From assembly GCF_037975245.1 (NCBI RefSeq), contig NC_092578.1:16064821-16128820 (forward strand): a stretch of DNA of 64,000 nucleotides, in the 5' to 3' direction. Below the pieces are notes generated by a model. That model was not told the DNA's origin, ran no database searches, and saw only the letters and a program-made list of their open reading frames with translations. The DNA is from Apostichopus japonicus (lineage: Eukaryota > Echinodermata > Holothuroidea > Aspidochirotida > Stichopodidae). The position numbers and the translations under genes are program-made. Each line of letters starts with the position of its first letter. Position 1 is the first letter of the stretch. This document shows positions 11,601 through 24,355 of the stretch, piece after piece.

Positions 11601-14600
11601 ATTGATGTACTTACCAGCTCACTGTATAGTACATTTATGTTGTAGTATATACCTGTACCTGTACATGATATATTTAGAACTGTTAGAATATTCTTTGTAA
11701 CATACGTTACCCAATCATGTTTCCTATAGCTAGTGTACTGTACGCACTATAGCAATCGCTGTGAGGGTATTTCCTTTTGTGCAGGGGGGGGGTGGGGATA
11801 ATAAATAAATTAATTAATGAATGAGCTGGTCGAGATAAATTTACAAGTTAAGGCAACCGATGAAAAGTAACATGAATCTTGATCAATCACAAATTGACCG
11901 TTGTAGACTTGGTAGAATGGTAGGTTCAAAAGGAGTTGGTGTTGGAGGGTGTTGACCTGGAAGTTGGTCAGAAGGGGATGGAGATTAAAAACTGTCCATT
12001 TCATTGGCTAGGTAAAGGATAAAGTGTCTTTAGTGACCTGAATTTTTCTAGGTGGTAATTGTTCAATTGCTATACCCCTGTACAGGTATTGGTTTCCCAC
12101 GATAGTGTGTTCGTGTTGGGATTGTTGGTCCGTATGTACACAGAAGATGTATCTGCTGTGCTTGTATACCGTGCCTTGGCTGCGTTTTGTTTATGTGCAA
12201 CGTTGATAATTTTGATAGAGACAATCTTGACAAGTTGGTTGCCTGATAATTTATTCTAAATCAGATTTATAATGTAAGGCCCTAAAGAGCTTTCAAAACT
12301 GATTCTTTGTTGCCTCAACCTTCTTCCTTCTATCTCGAGTCCTCTTTAATTAAAATCACAAGAGATAAATGCATTGCAGACCACTGAATAATCCTTAACT
12401 TCATCCCCTGATCCCCCAAACCCTTCCCTCCTCCACCCACCTAAACAATTGAAACATTCAAACCTAATAATATATCTCAGATCAGCTTCTTCACATTAGC
12501 TTTGGGAACCATTATTGTAAAATAATGTGCTGTACAAAAAAGCTCTACAACTCAACGGGATATTGGGAAGGAAACTTTAAGTAAGTTTGCCAAGAGTTGT
12601 GTGTCACACAATACACAACTAACCACAGTATATGCCCAGCTATGTGGTGCTTGCAAAACAAACTCCTTGGTTTCAGAAGGATAGAAACAAACTTAAGAAG
12701 TTTCCAAGTTTACTGTTCCCCTGTATTGTTCTTTTACTGTATAGTTGTAAAAGTATCCGAGATAGCATTTAAGGGTAAATACCATAAAAATAGTTGTTTC
12801 GAGAATCAACACTAAACCTGTTTTAGATCCTGAAAGGATTACACAAACCTGTACAGTACTAGCATTACATACAGTAGTAATGTGATACTTTTTGCCAAGT
12901 GGGTACATTGGATACAAACTACAGTAAGGAACTAGAACAGCAGGGAGTCGTATTGAACAACAACTCCCTGATTACAGTAGATACTGCTCCTTATCATACC
13001 AAGGAGTTGTTCCATACAACTCCCTGATCATACAGTGTATTATATACCTAGTACTATTCAAAATGGTTGACACAGTCTTGCTGTGGGAAATAACAAACAA
13101 CTTTTTGTGGTGGGATTGATAGATTTTTTTTCCTATTTTGTAGAAATTCCGTTTGATAATAATGGAAGGAATGTCTTGATCTCATAAATTGATAATTTTA
13201 CAGAATTCAGGAGTAAGCCTAAATGTCTAGAATTACTTTGAGATCCTCTGAAAAGGTCCTGCTTGGTATTACGAGAGGTTCACATATTTAAGAACTGGTC
13301 TGACAATCTGCTCTGATTATGCCCCATTTGTTTTTGAGGCACACTTAAAGTAACACTGTAGTGATAGCTTCTGCAAAGTGGTATTTGAATAAGTAGCCCA
13401 AAATTTCAATCTTGGCATTAGTGTATGAACTTCAAGTAGATATATTTGAGTCAATTTGAATAAATTTATGGTGTTATTTTGATCAATACAGTACTAAGCG
13501 AGGCCATGGCAATTGAAATCATTTGCTTGACTAGTCAAGTTTCAAAAATGGATTGGAAGGCAACGATATCAGTTCGCTTTTTACTTGTGATATTAATGTT
13601 AGTATGCAAAGTGTTGGTGGGACGAGGTGCTGACAATCACATTGATTCGTTAAAATTAAGTCAAGCATCAATTGCCATCTTACTAAGTTGCAGAATACCC
13701 CTGAATGGTTTAAAAGGTTTGAATTTCTTGTTCCAGAATAACTTGAACAGTTCTTCTTACCTATACTAATTGATTTCCTTATGAATTGGATAAATCATTA
13801 TCTTTATGTATGTTACAGTACAGTGACGGCCTGCAAGCTACAGAATCTGCTTTCATGCATTCTGGGCATTGAATCAGAGGTTTGGGACCCTGTCGGGACC
13901 ATGGCTCAGTCCTTCCTCATGAATTCATGCAAGGTCTCTGGTCATGGACTAAAATGTTGCCAACCCCTGATTTACAACATTGTGTGTGTAGTCGTCTTAC
14001 ACTACTATGATGTGGTGGGTATTACAAGGTAATACCCACTTGTAGTGGGTATTGAACCTGAGGATGGGGTCATGGCTCAGTCCTTTCTCATGCAAGGTCT
14101 CTGGTCGTGGACTACAGTAGAATGTTGTGGACCCCTGATTTACAACATACATGTGTGTGCATAGTCTTAGACTACTAAGATGTGGTGGGTATTACCCACT
14201 TGGTAATACCCACTTGAAGTGGGCATTAAACCTGAGGATTGGGGCTCTGGTGGGGTCATGGCTCAGTCCTTCCTCATGCAAGGTCTCTAGTCATGGACTA
14301 GAACGTTGTGGACCACTGATGTGCAGCATACATTTGTGTAGTCTTTGATTACCGTGGTACGTGTGGTGGGTATTGCAAGGTAAATACCCTCTTGAAGTGT
14401 TCTGGAAAGTCTGTGTTTGCACAAACAAGTCTAATTCATCACACTTTAGTAGCTTATGTAACGTAGATCAGCCCAGATACTCTTTTTGTGTGTGTCTAAA
14501 ACAGAGAAAGAAATTCTCCTCAATTTATTCCTTCTAAATCATTCCATTATAATTTATTTGTTAGAAACAGATCATATGTGAATGGAATCTTCTTTCTCTG

Positions 14601-17600
14601 ATCTACCATAGCCTAAGAATTGGTAATATTCTTGCAACCCCACCTCTGATTAGCTTCTCAAAGGTCACCTTCATCTTCTTCCAATCGGGTTGTGTATTTT
14701 AATTTCAATAATTGAAAGTATGAATGTATGAAAGTATGAATGAAAGTATGAATAGATTAATGTAACTCTTTCCTCTCATGTGGGATCTCCATAAAGGCTC
14801 TCAGTTCTAATCTACCTGCACTACTTAATCTCCATCCCTTGTCTACTAATCCCCTTACATCTATCTCTTTGTGTTCACCGTGCTCATTAACCTGTTTGTA
14901 TTCTGTGCTTGTTTTTGTCCCTTCTGTTACTGTTACTTATCATTTAACCTCTGAAGAAGATCCTGCTAGGATTGAAACGTCAGGCCAACTTTCTTTTACA
15001 CTACTTAAACTTGTAACTTTTTAATCACTCAACATGCCAATTGTATCTTCTTCCTTGGCGACCTCTCACTTCCTCTCTTCTGACTCGACCATTCTGAATC
15101 TCTCTGGATGTGACATCAAAGAACAGAATTACTTGTGATCGGATGAATTCAGCAAGAACAAGGACCATGTATCGCTGTCAGTTTAGAAAAGAAATCAATA
15201 ATAGGGCTAGCACCGTTAATCTGAATTTAATGTTTGAGTTATTAACTGATGGAATAACTGTTCTCAATTCCGTTTAATAGAAAATCCCTTCAGTGAATAG
15301 AAGTAGGCTCTATACCATTCAGGTTCTCAAGAAGATAGGACCTGGTTATCGACATGCCCTTTTAAAATCAAATGAATATCAAGATGTGACCAAGAACTTC
15401 CAAGAAGTAACAAATTCTGATCTATAATGGAGGAAAATAGTTCCATGGTAATTTATGTTCTAATACCTCGAACCTTTTGTTGGAACAGAATGTCCTGTAA
15501 CTCAGAACATATTAAATCTTAGTACATAGTAAGTGAATTAATGTAATACTATGGGTACTACATTACCACAAACAATCCTTTTCTTACATGTGAAAGCCTT
15601 ATCACAGGCTTTAAATCTTGAATTAAATTCCTTTCCTTCATTCTGGAAAATACCTCTTTATAAATAGATTGGTACTGTACCACAGTAGGTACTGTATATA
15701 CCAGTTTTAAGCTGATTTTGAGGCCTTGTACAGTGTGTATGTTGTGTTGTATGATTCTATGATACAGTCACATGATTCTTCATTCAATGTATGGTGTCTC
15801 TATTCATTCATGCTGTTCCCTATTGATGCCCTGTTTATGTTAACACAGTCAGGGATATAATATATTGCTCAGGTTTGATCTCAGATAAAGCTGTTATAAA
15901 TAGGGGAACTACAGGATGAAAGGATATATGTTAGTGTATGCTTCCTAGATATTCAAATTAAATTGGGAAAATTCGAGATTTATAGACCATATTGCCTGAA
16001 AATCAGATGGTTTAAAGCTCTGTCTGACATGGTGTTGTAATTCTTCTATGTAGACATATTCTGACCTAATCATAAAACATTCACACATAGTTAGACACAG
16101 CCTTTGAAATATCACATAGCTCAATATAGGAACTTTTAATTGCATTTTTGCACTTCCAAAATGTTTTCTCACTCCCCTCTCCAGTCTCCCCTCCCCTCCC
16201 CTCTCCCACCCTCTCCCCTCTCCAACTCTGGTGCCATCACTGCGTATACAATCATTTTATTTAATTTGAATTGTAATTGCCCCTTATGGTTACCAACTTA
16301 AAGACATCAAAGATGACTTGTGCAACCAATAAAGTATAATTTTGCAGTATTCATTATGTCATATACCATAGATACTGTATGTGAAATTTGGTTGAGATAC
16401 AATGCATATACTTTGCATGGAAAAGCTGCTTAATGGGATGTGATATTTCTGACTTGTCCTGAGTGACCTGAAGTAAACAGCTACTTTAAGTAAGGAGAGA
16501 GATGATAGGTACACACCCAGTGGGAAGAAATGGGGGGGGGGAGGGGAAGACTGGGTTTCCTGCAGCAACTTCCTGTAATAATTATAGCTCAACTGATAAA
16601 CAGCAAGAATAAATTTCATACCCTCATATACTCATATACTTATATAAGGGGATGACTTCAATCTATCAAACATTGTGATTGCTTGAAGGTACTGTACTGT
16701 ACATATCAAGGAATAATTTAGTTTTCATTTTGTTGTTGTAGCAGTGTGGAAGGCTCTGAATTTTTTCTCTCATAACATACAATGTATGCTGTGTTAAAAA
16801 CAAAACTGCTACAAATGTTTGCACATGAGTCTGGATAAGTTATTCCCCCGCATTGTGTGCAGAAGTCTTGTGTTTCATGTGCACTTCTATTGGGTATTCA
16901 TTTATTAAATGACATATAAACATGTACACATTATCAAGAAATTATCAGAGTTCAAAGGTTATGTCAGCTTAAGAAGAATGTATCTATCTTTGCAGATCAC
17001 TTATATGAAAAGCAAATTGTTATCTAAAGCCAAGCGGGCCTTGCCAAGTTGCTGTTTAGTTGTATGGTACACACTTGGTGTATACATGATCTTATCTGAT
17101 TTTAAACTGTGTGCAATATGTTACCAATTCTGTTTGGCCCATAAAATATTTATTAAGATCTAGAAAATCAAAAGGAAAACAAAACAAAACAAAGCCTCTT
17201 CACTGCTGCTGCACAAAAAATTTGAACACTGAATTTTTAAATTTATTCCCTGGGAGATGTCCAGCTTTTTGTGGCTTTTTCTGTTATTTTGTACCATTTC
17301 CATCAGGAATCCTTTCAGCCAATGGGGTTAATAATTTTTGGTTTCTTCACGGTGGGAGATCAATTTGGTTCTAGATGTTATGCAAAGAGAGTGGTATCAA
17401 TTGGTCAAAAGAATAAAAAATTGAAATGATGTCAAATGTCATTGAAAAGTTAAATTATCACCTGGGAGGCAATGAGACTATTAAGGTGAAAACCTTGGGG
17501 TCTATAAAACCTGCTGTATCTCAGCAAATAGTGGACACAAAGTATTTCATATGAGTGAGTATAACAAAAGTACTATCGCCATGGATACAAGAGACCTTCA

Positions 17601-20600
17601 AACTATGTCCTTAGATACTTCAAGATTTGGAAAAGGATTCCTTTAGCTTCAAAAGAAATGATAGTCTACTTTCAAGTAACATGATGTCAATTTATCCAAA
17701 TTCAATGTGGAGAAAAGATTGTTTTATAGTCTTGAGGAGGATTTAGTTTACTTTGCTTAAATTTTGTTGTTATTTTGCCCATCAGGGACATAGCCAAAAA
17801 TTTGAAAGTGGGGGGGGGGAGCAGAATTTCAAAATGGGCACTTTTCACAAAGGGAGCATTATTACACTTAATGGAGTGCCATAATGTACAAAGAAAATTT
17901 TTGCCCAAAATGCCTCCCACATTGCAGGAAATAAACAATAAGAGCAAATACATAGCAGACGAACTGTCAGGGGAAAGATTGAGTAGGGTCACTTAGCTTC
18001 CTTCAACCTGAAAAAGAGCTTTAATGATAATTCCTGCTTTTAGTTAAAAAAATTCGAGGTAATCAATGGTAGGGGGGAACGATAGCTACCCCTGGCTACG
18101 TTTCCTGCTGCCCATATAGGCAACCTGTGTTTTTGGTCTTATTCTTTACTCATGTTTTCTGAGTATCTACTGTCACAAATAATCGTTAATAATCTAGATG
18201 TCTCATTTCCTTTGTTTAGCAAACACTTGACAGATTCCTTCCTTTTTTGGTCTCAACAGTTGGCGTTTTGGATACTACTCTTTTCTGTTTGCGTATAGTG
18301 CTACCAACATACCACAAGAGAAATGGTTCTGGAATATGTCACTATACTGGCATGATTTTCCTTTTCATGTAAGTGGAAGTAAACTGAATAATACCCTCAA
18401 GCAATGGCAAGGGGGATGGGAGAGGCACCCCCCCCCAAAATGTTTGGTTCCACCCTGGTTCCCCCTCCCTCAAAATAAATTTTCCAATTTTTCCTAAAAA
18501 AAGGTAAGGAAGATACACAACTGTGACTTTAATTACCTTACATCTACCTCAAAAATTATGCTTATTTGAAGCAGGAAACGATGAAAACTGCAAAGCATTC
18601 AGAGTGGCTTACCACTGGTATTTAGCCAGTTAATAGCCTGAATTTGATGGTCTGAAAATTGTAACGCCCTCCCCCCCCCCCCAACAACTATTTTTGGTTT
18701 TTGGAACCTAGGTTGTAATCCCACTTCTTACTGCAGAATCTACAAGAATTCTGCAAGAATTATGTTTAAGGTATAAAGACATCTGGGAAAGATTAAGAAG
18801 ATCTGAATCTTGCAGAAAATGTCATTTGTACATCTTTTAATATTGTATTAATATTATTTTGCTCACATTTTTGGAGCAAGTGCTGATGATGTTTTCATTT
18901 TGCAGAAAGTATCAAGAAGATTTTCTACTAACATTCTTCAATAACGTTTGTTGTGATCTTTCCCCTCCTTTGCAGTCCATCAATTCATCCATTTCCAATC
19001 TCTACTTCTTCGAGCTTTCGTTTTATATCTCTCTGATGCTGTGTGCACCCAGAGACGTTAAGAGGAAGGTATGGACACTTTTCTTTATCACAATTTTTTT
19101 TTTTTAATTTAGTTCAGCAAACATTATAGTAGAATACCATGGTCAGCAGAATTGAAGATTCATGCATGCTATCACAGCAAATAGAATAGAGGACAAATTG
19201 TTATGGCTTTTCCCAGGTTGTCATTCAGATGATGTGTTCTTGAAATGACATCGTTCAAATAACAAATTTGGTTGAACATAGTCATCTGTGACGATCAAAT
19301 AACAGTTAATAATTTGTCCTGTAGCAGTACTTCTCGGTTTTAACTAGGTTTATGCTCCTCTTTACTCCTCATAACAATTGCACTTCCATTTTCTTTTTGC
19401 ACTGTCTCCATGGGGTAACTTACTGGATTCATTCTTACCCCCCCCCCCTCATTCTATTCTACAGTACCACCCAGAATACAGTAACTGTCTCTCTTTTGTT
19501 TCTAAATGGATTTCTTAATCAGCTGGCTTGTTTGGTGACCATCCTCACTGGCACTTATTCCTTCAGAGGGGCACTACCATCTGTCTTGTGATAGGTGTAT
19601 TTATGCCCTACACCCTATATAGTTTAACCCTATCTGATCCTATACCCTCATGCCCTCCCCCACCCCCCTCCCCCATCCCCATCCACTGTGTGGAACATTG
19701 CATTGTGATTGGAAATTGTCTTTTGAAGCATGATTGATGCTTTAACTTAATAACCACACATAAAGTCTTGCACAGAAAGATTTTTTGGGGGGCTTGGAAC
19801 ATTTTTTGGTTCCTTATTGAAAGTAAATATTTATCTAGAACATTCCAGCATGTTATACTTGTTAAATTCCTGAGATCATGTTAGACTCTATGCAGTCCTT
19901 TTGATAAATGACTGGAATTGTTTTTTTGGAAAAAAGCTGGTGGTATTCTTTTTTACCTTAATTTAAAATGGAAATGATCTAGTGATTTCATCAAAATCAA
20001 ACCGCGATGTCAGTTTAATAAGAAAGGGTCCATATTGCATGATCAGTGAAAAACGATGGGAAACAAAGACAGTTTGGTACGTTCTCCTTGTGTCACATCA
20101 CAAATTACATCACAATGTATATTAAAATTATCGGAACAAAATAGAATGAATATAATTCAAAATTAAGTATTTCAGCAATGAAGCAAAGCTATGATTAAAG
20201 GCATTGAAGACTCGCCCCAAACGGTGTGCCCCGCTCTGAAAAAGTTAACTTTCTGTTGCTTGCAAGTGAAGTTTTCTGCTTGTCGCTACAAAATGCAGAC
20301 AGTAATGAAACAAGATACCTTGTTATCTTAAGCTGGACCTGAGATGTCCATCGCTGTATCATTTGTACAGTGTGTTGTGGGTATTGACCGCAGCTGTATG
20401 TACTGACTGTACGCTAGTGTCTAATTACCGACGGTAGCAAGCTGTGTGTGTATTTTCTGGGATCGATGGTGGTGTCTAACACTTCTGTTACACCTCATTC
20501 GAAACTAGGTCAGATTACCGGCATGAGACGTTTCTTTTTGCGCGAGTCTTCACACCCTTTAAGACAGCTGGACCGTACAGTAGGTATGTGACATCATGTT

Positions 20601-23600
20601 TTTTAACTGCACTGTATGGTATCATTTGTTTTTATAAAATGAAAACTTTATGACACATTTAACTACAATGTCTGTTATGGTTTTGTAGACCTGTGGGAGG
20701 CAGGTGTTGCATTGTCATCACAACCAGGTTTTGTAATTGTATATATAGATTTGACCTTGAGTTAATGGTACATTAGGGTTGCTATGAAATGGGAAGTAAA
20801 CTTAATTAATTAATACTCAAAAAAGTGCATTGTTACAAAAATGATTTGTGACAACTCTAGTTGATATCTATAGATGCTCCATCAAGCTAAGTTCTTTAAG
20901 GATGGTTTCCCCCACTATTTACTCCTACCACTTTGAATCTTACACCCCACACATGCCCCCCCCCCCTTCCCAACCCAACCAGACATCCTCGTACCACCTT
21001 TGTTATGTTCAAATTATTTGTTTGGAAGAAAGATGTTTTCAAGACCAAAATATGTTAAAATTGAAGGTTTGAAATTTTTTAGATTTTATCTTAACTTTCA
21101 TATTTGTGTTGATGTGGTGACCTTGGATATGTGTTTCGGATACCACAGAATTTGGAAAGGTCTGAATGGGATCTAGTAGGACTGGAAGCACCACACTGTT
21201 GTAGCAAATTAATATATACAGTATATATGACGTATTTTGCATCGTTGAGACAAAGAACTACAATCCTTGAAAATAATAAAATAACAAACATATGGGGTTT
21301 CAGAACCATTAGAAATGTATCTAAGAAATGTTTTTTTTAGCACTTCTCAGCATCTGAAATTTTGGGCCAATACTGATGACCTCTTAAGGTCAAATAGTGT
21401 GACACCCAAATAGTTACTTATGTTCAAGTTTCAAATTATAGCATTTTTTACTACCACAGGTCTTCAAAGTTTGTTGGTTCTTCTATGAATTTAACACTTC
21501 ATGGTGACGTGACTGGAGATAGTACTTAGGATCAGAATGTACAGGAAGGAAACATTTCATACTGTAAATATTAGTCAAGTTTTAATGACCCAATCAGAAT
21601 TCTGATGAACTGATAAAGAATAAAGAAACAGAATTGAAAGCTTGTTTCATTAATCCAGCTATTACATACGTACACACCATGTATCAGTGAGTACATCGAC
21701 AGAGTGTATATAAGTCAGACTCCTTAGTTATCCTTTTAAAAGCGAAAGAATTGGGTGAACATGTCATCTATATTTAGATTTTTTTTTATAGCCAAAGGAG
21801 CAATCTCGTGCTGCTTTCCGTGCTTGATATAGCCACTTGTGATTAATAACGAAAGAGCACATCATGAACTTTACTTCCGTGTTAGACTAAAGTCGTGTCT
21901 GTTCATAAGAAATCTGATCCCTCGACATTCCTTTCTATGCTTTAGTACTTGCCACTGTTCTTTAACGTATTGGTCACTCCCGCTGTAAATGACGCTTCGC
22001 AAAACAGACTCTGAACACAGCGGTTTTAATTTATGCACAACTTAAGCCCGGGTCACATCTGCGCGATTCAACACGCGATTCAACTCGCAATACAATTGAA
22101 GGTTGAATCGCGTAGTTAGACACGGGTATCAACTTGTTGCGCAATAAAAGTTGCGCCGTCGATTTGCAATAGAGCAATGTCCTAATCAGCGCAACTTCTC
22201 TGAAGCAACTTTTCTGATTCGCGTGATTTTAGTTGCGAGTTGAATCGTGTGTTGAATCGCGCAGATGTGACCCGGGCTTAAGGGCTATATTTGTTGCTCT
22301 CCAAACTGGTGGCAAAGTTAGAAACTCATCATATTACTGGTTGTTGAATGTTAATTATTGCATACTGTACCTCTTGGTCACTCATCACTGTGGATCTACA
22401 AATAGTCAGCAAGGGGTGCATATACTAGCAATGCGTACAAAGTCTCAGTGGGCCATGGAAGGCAACCAAGAAGTGGTACCAACTAGTTGGGAGGGAATTT
22501 TAAGTCTGAAAAGTTGATCCTTCAGTGACACATATGTGAAAGTCACATTTCTCTTGAAACCCCTTTTCCTGCCATTTTCTGGGTTGTATTGAATGTAACT
22601 GGGGATTGACCCCCCCCCCTCCACAGTTACACATGATACAAGGTACTTTGGCTTCTGACAGGCATCTCAGAAAAAAGAAATGATGATAATATAGGGATCG
22701 CCAGCAACCAAGGGCTGGAGGATCAGTTGCTAGAGTGCAGGTTCTTGTAATCCCGAGGTCATTGGTTCAAATTTTATTTGAGCTATTAAAGCAGCATTTT
22801 GCCGCCTTTCTCCACTTTTTTGACAAGTCCATCAAGTTTTTAACATATCAATCACAAAACAGCGTACTAAGATATTAGCCAAGTTTTTTTCCCTGCTAAG
22901 AGCATTAATTGGCGAGTAATTAAGGACATTTGCAGATAATGAGAAAAGTGTCCTCCGACAAATTACACATTTAATATTAATCGCATAAAAATTCAACCAA
23001 TCAGAGATGCAGGTTTAGTTATGAGCCGTTGCTAAAAATAGATTCAAAACGTCGAGTTGGTAACTTCGTACAACCAGCGAGCTGGTACTCTAACATCTCC
23101 CTGGTACAACTCCCATAGACAATCTACACAAATCAAGCATGGTGTTGTATTACGTATTGGTCAATGACGTTCGTAGCTTTCAAATATTTATATTTTGGGC
23201 GAGGTTTATTCGGATCCCAACGGAAAATACCTTCGAGAAAAACAAAGTTGAAAGTTGTAAATTTTTCGACTTTTATGCCACCATTTGAAGTAAGATTTGA
23301 ATAGATAAGCTAGTTATGTATGTCGTTATGGGCATAGTGGAATCAATGAGGTTGAGAAAAACCATAGAAAAGGACGCAAAATGCTGCTTTAAATCTCAGG
23401 TGTTCTTTTCCATGTCTGAAAATAGAATTTTTGTCGTTAGGTAGTTTGAAAAGTGTTTGCAAAGGAAGATTTTTGAGTTAAGCAATTGAAGGAGTTTTCT
23501 CCAGCTCATGTAGATTTTATTTCCTCTTGTTATGACGTGTAAACTCATATTCAGGATATCAGTGCTTAAAAAACACTGACGGAAATGTTATGAAAAAAGA

Positions 23601-24319
23601 AAAACCCCTTTTCATTAACCTTGTACCGTCAACCTCGCTTCAATATATTAAAGTTTAGTGCAATTTATTAAGTTGTCTTTTGTATTAAGTTGGGACTACT
23701 TTCACTCTCATTCCCTCCACTCTAATGAAGAGATACTCCTTATGATGAAGTTATTAATTGACTATGATAAACACAAACACAAAAACAAAGAAGAAAGACA
23801 ATGTTTTTTGTCCCACAATGTTCCTTTCTCAAACAGTTTTAAATATACTGAACATTTTCTGTAAAAGGAACCTTGATGTGTGGTCAATGATTTGAAGTTT
23901 GGCAGTGGTCTTAAGTGAGGCCATATAGTGACCGATCAAGTAGTACTGTAAGTTCATGTGCCTCTTTTGGTTTTCATGGAAACCTATTGTATTTTCCAAG
24001 AGCATCAGTTGATAAAATTATCAGAACAGAAAGCAGTCTAGAAAATCACTTGTGCTGTTTGTAAAAATCCATTGTCTCACTAGTGACCTATTTGGGTAAA
24101 CATCAAAGTAGAATATATTTAAGCAGAATAAAGCCAAAGAAAGGTACTTGTCATAGACAGGTAATATTCTTCCATTGGAATCGTGCTATGGCAGCAAAGA
24201 AAATAGAAGAACATGCTTAAAATAAAACATGAAAAAATCGCATTGCAAGTTTGTTGTTAGACATATCTTTAAAGCTCTCTGGGCTGATAACATGGGGATT
24301 TGGGGCTACTGAGGATTTT

Positions 24320-24355
<36 letters not shown>

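Larger units (their letters stand above)
10947..18259 (+). other. Ceramide synthase intron 2
   Basis: A 7.3-kb intron. Contents: a three-copy tandem repeat at 13840-14395, a hammerhead-like Penelope-type fragment at 14951-14995 and a hAT-like MITE at 17783-18107. C- or G-rich low-complexity tracts lie at 11784-11797, 16180-16220 and 16530-16545. At 12937-13026 the phrase ACAACTCCCTGAT occurs twice with a partial inverted partner. No gene is seen. Confidence 0.85.
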
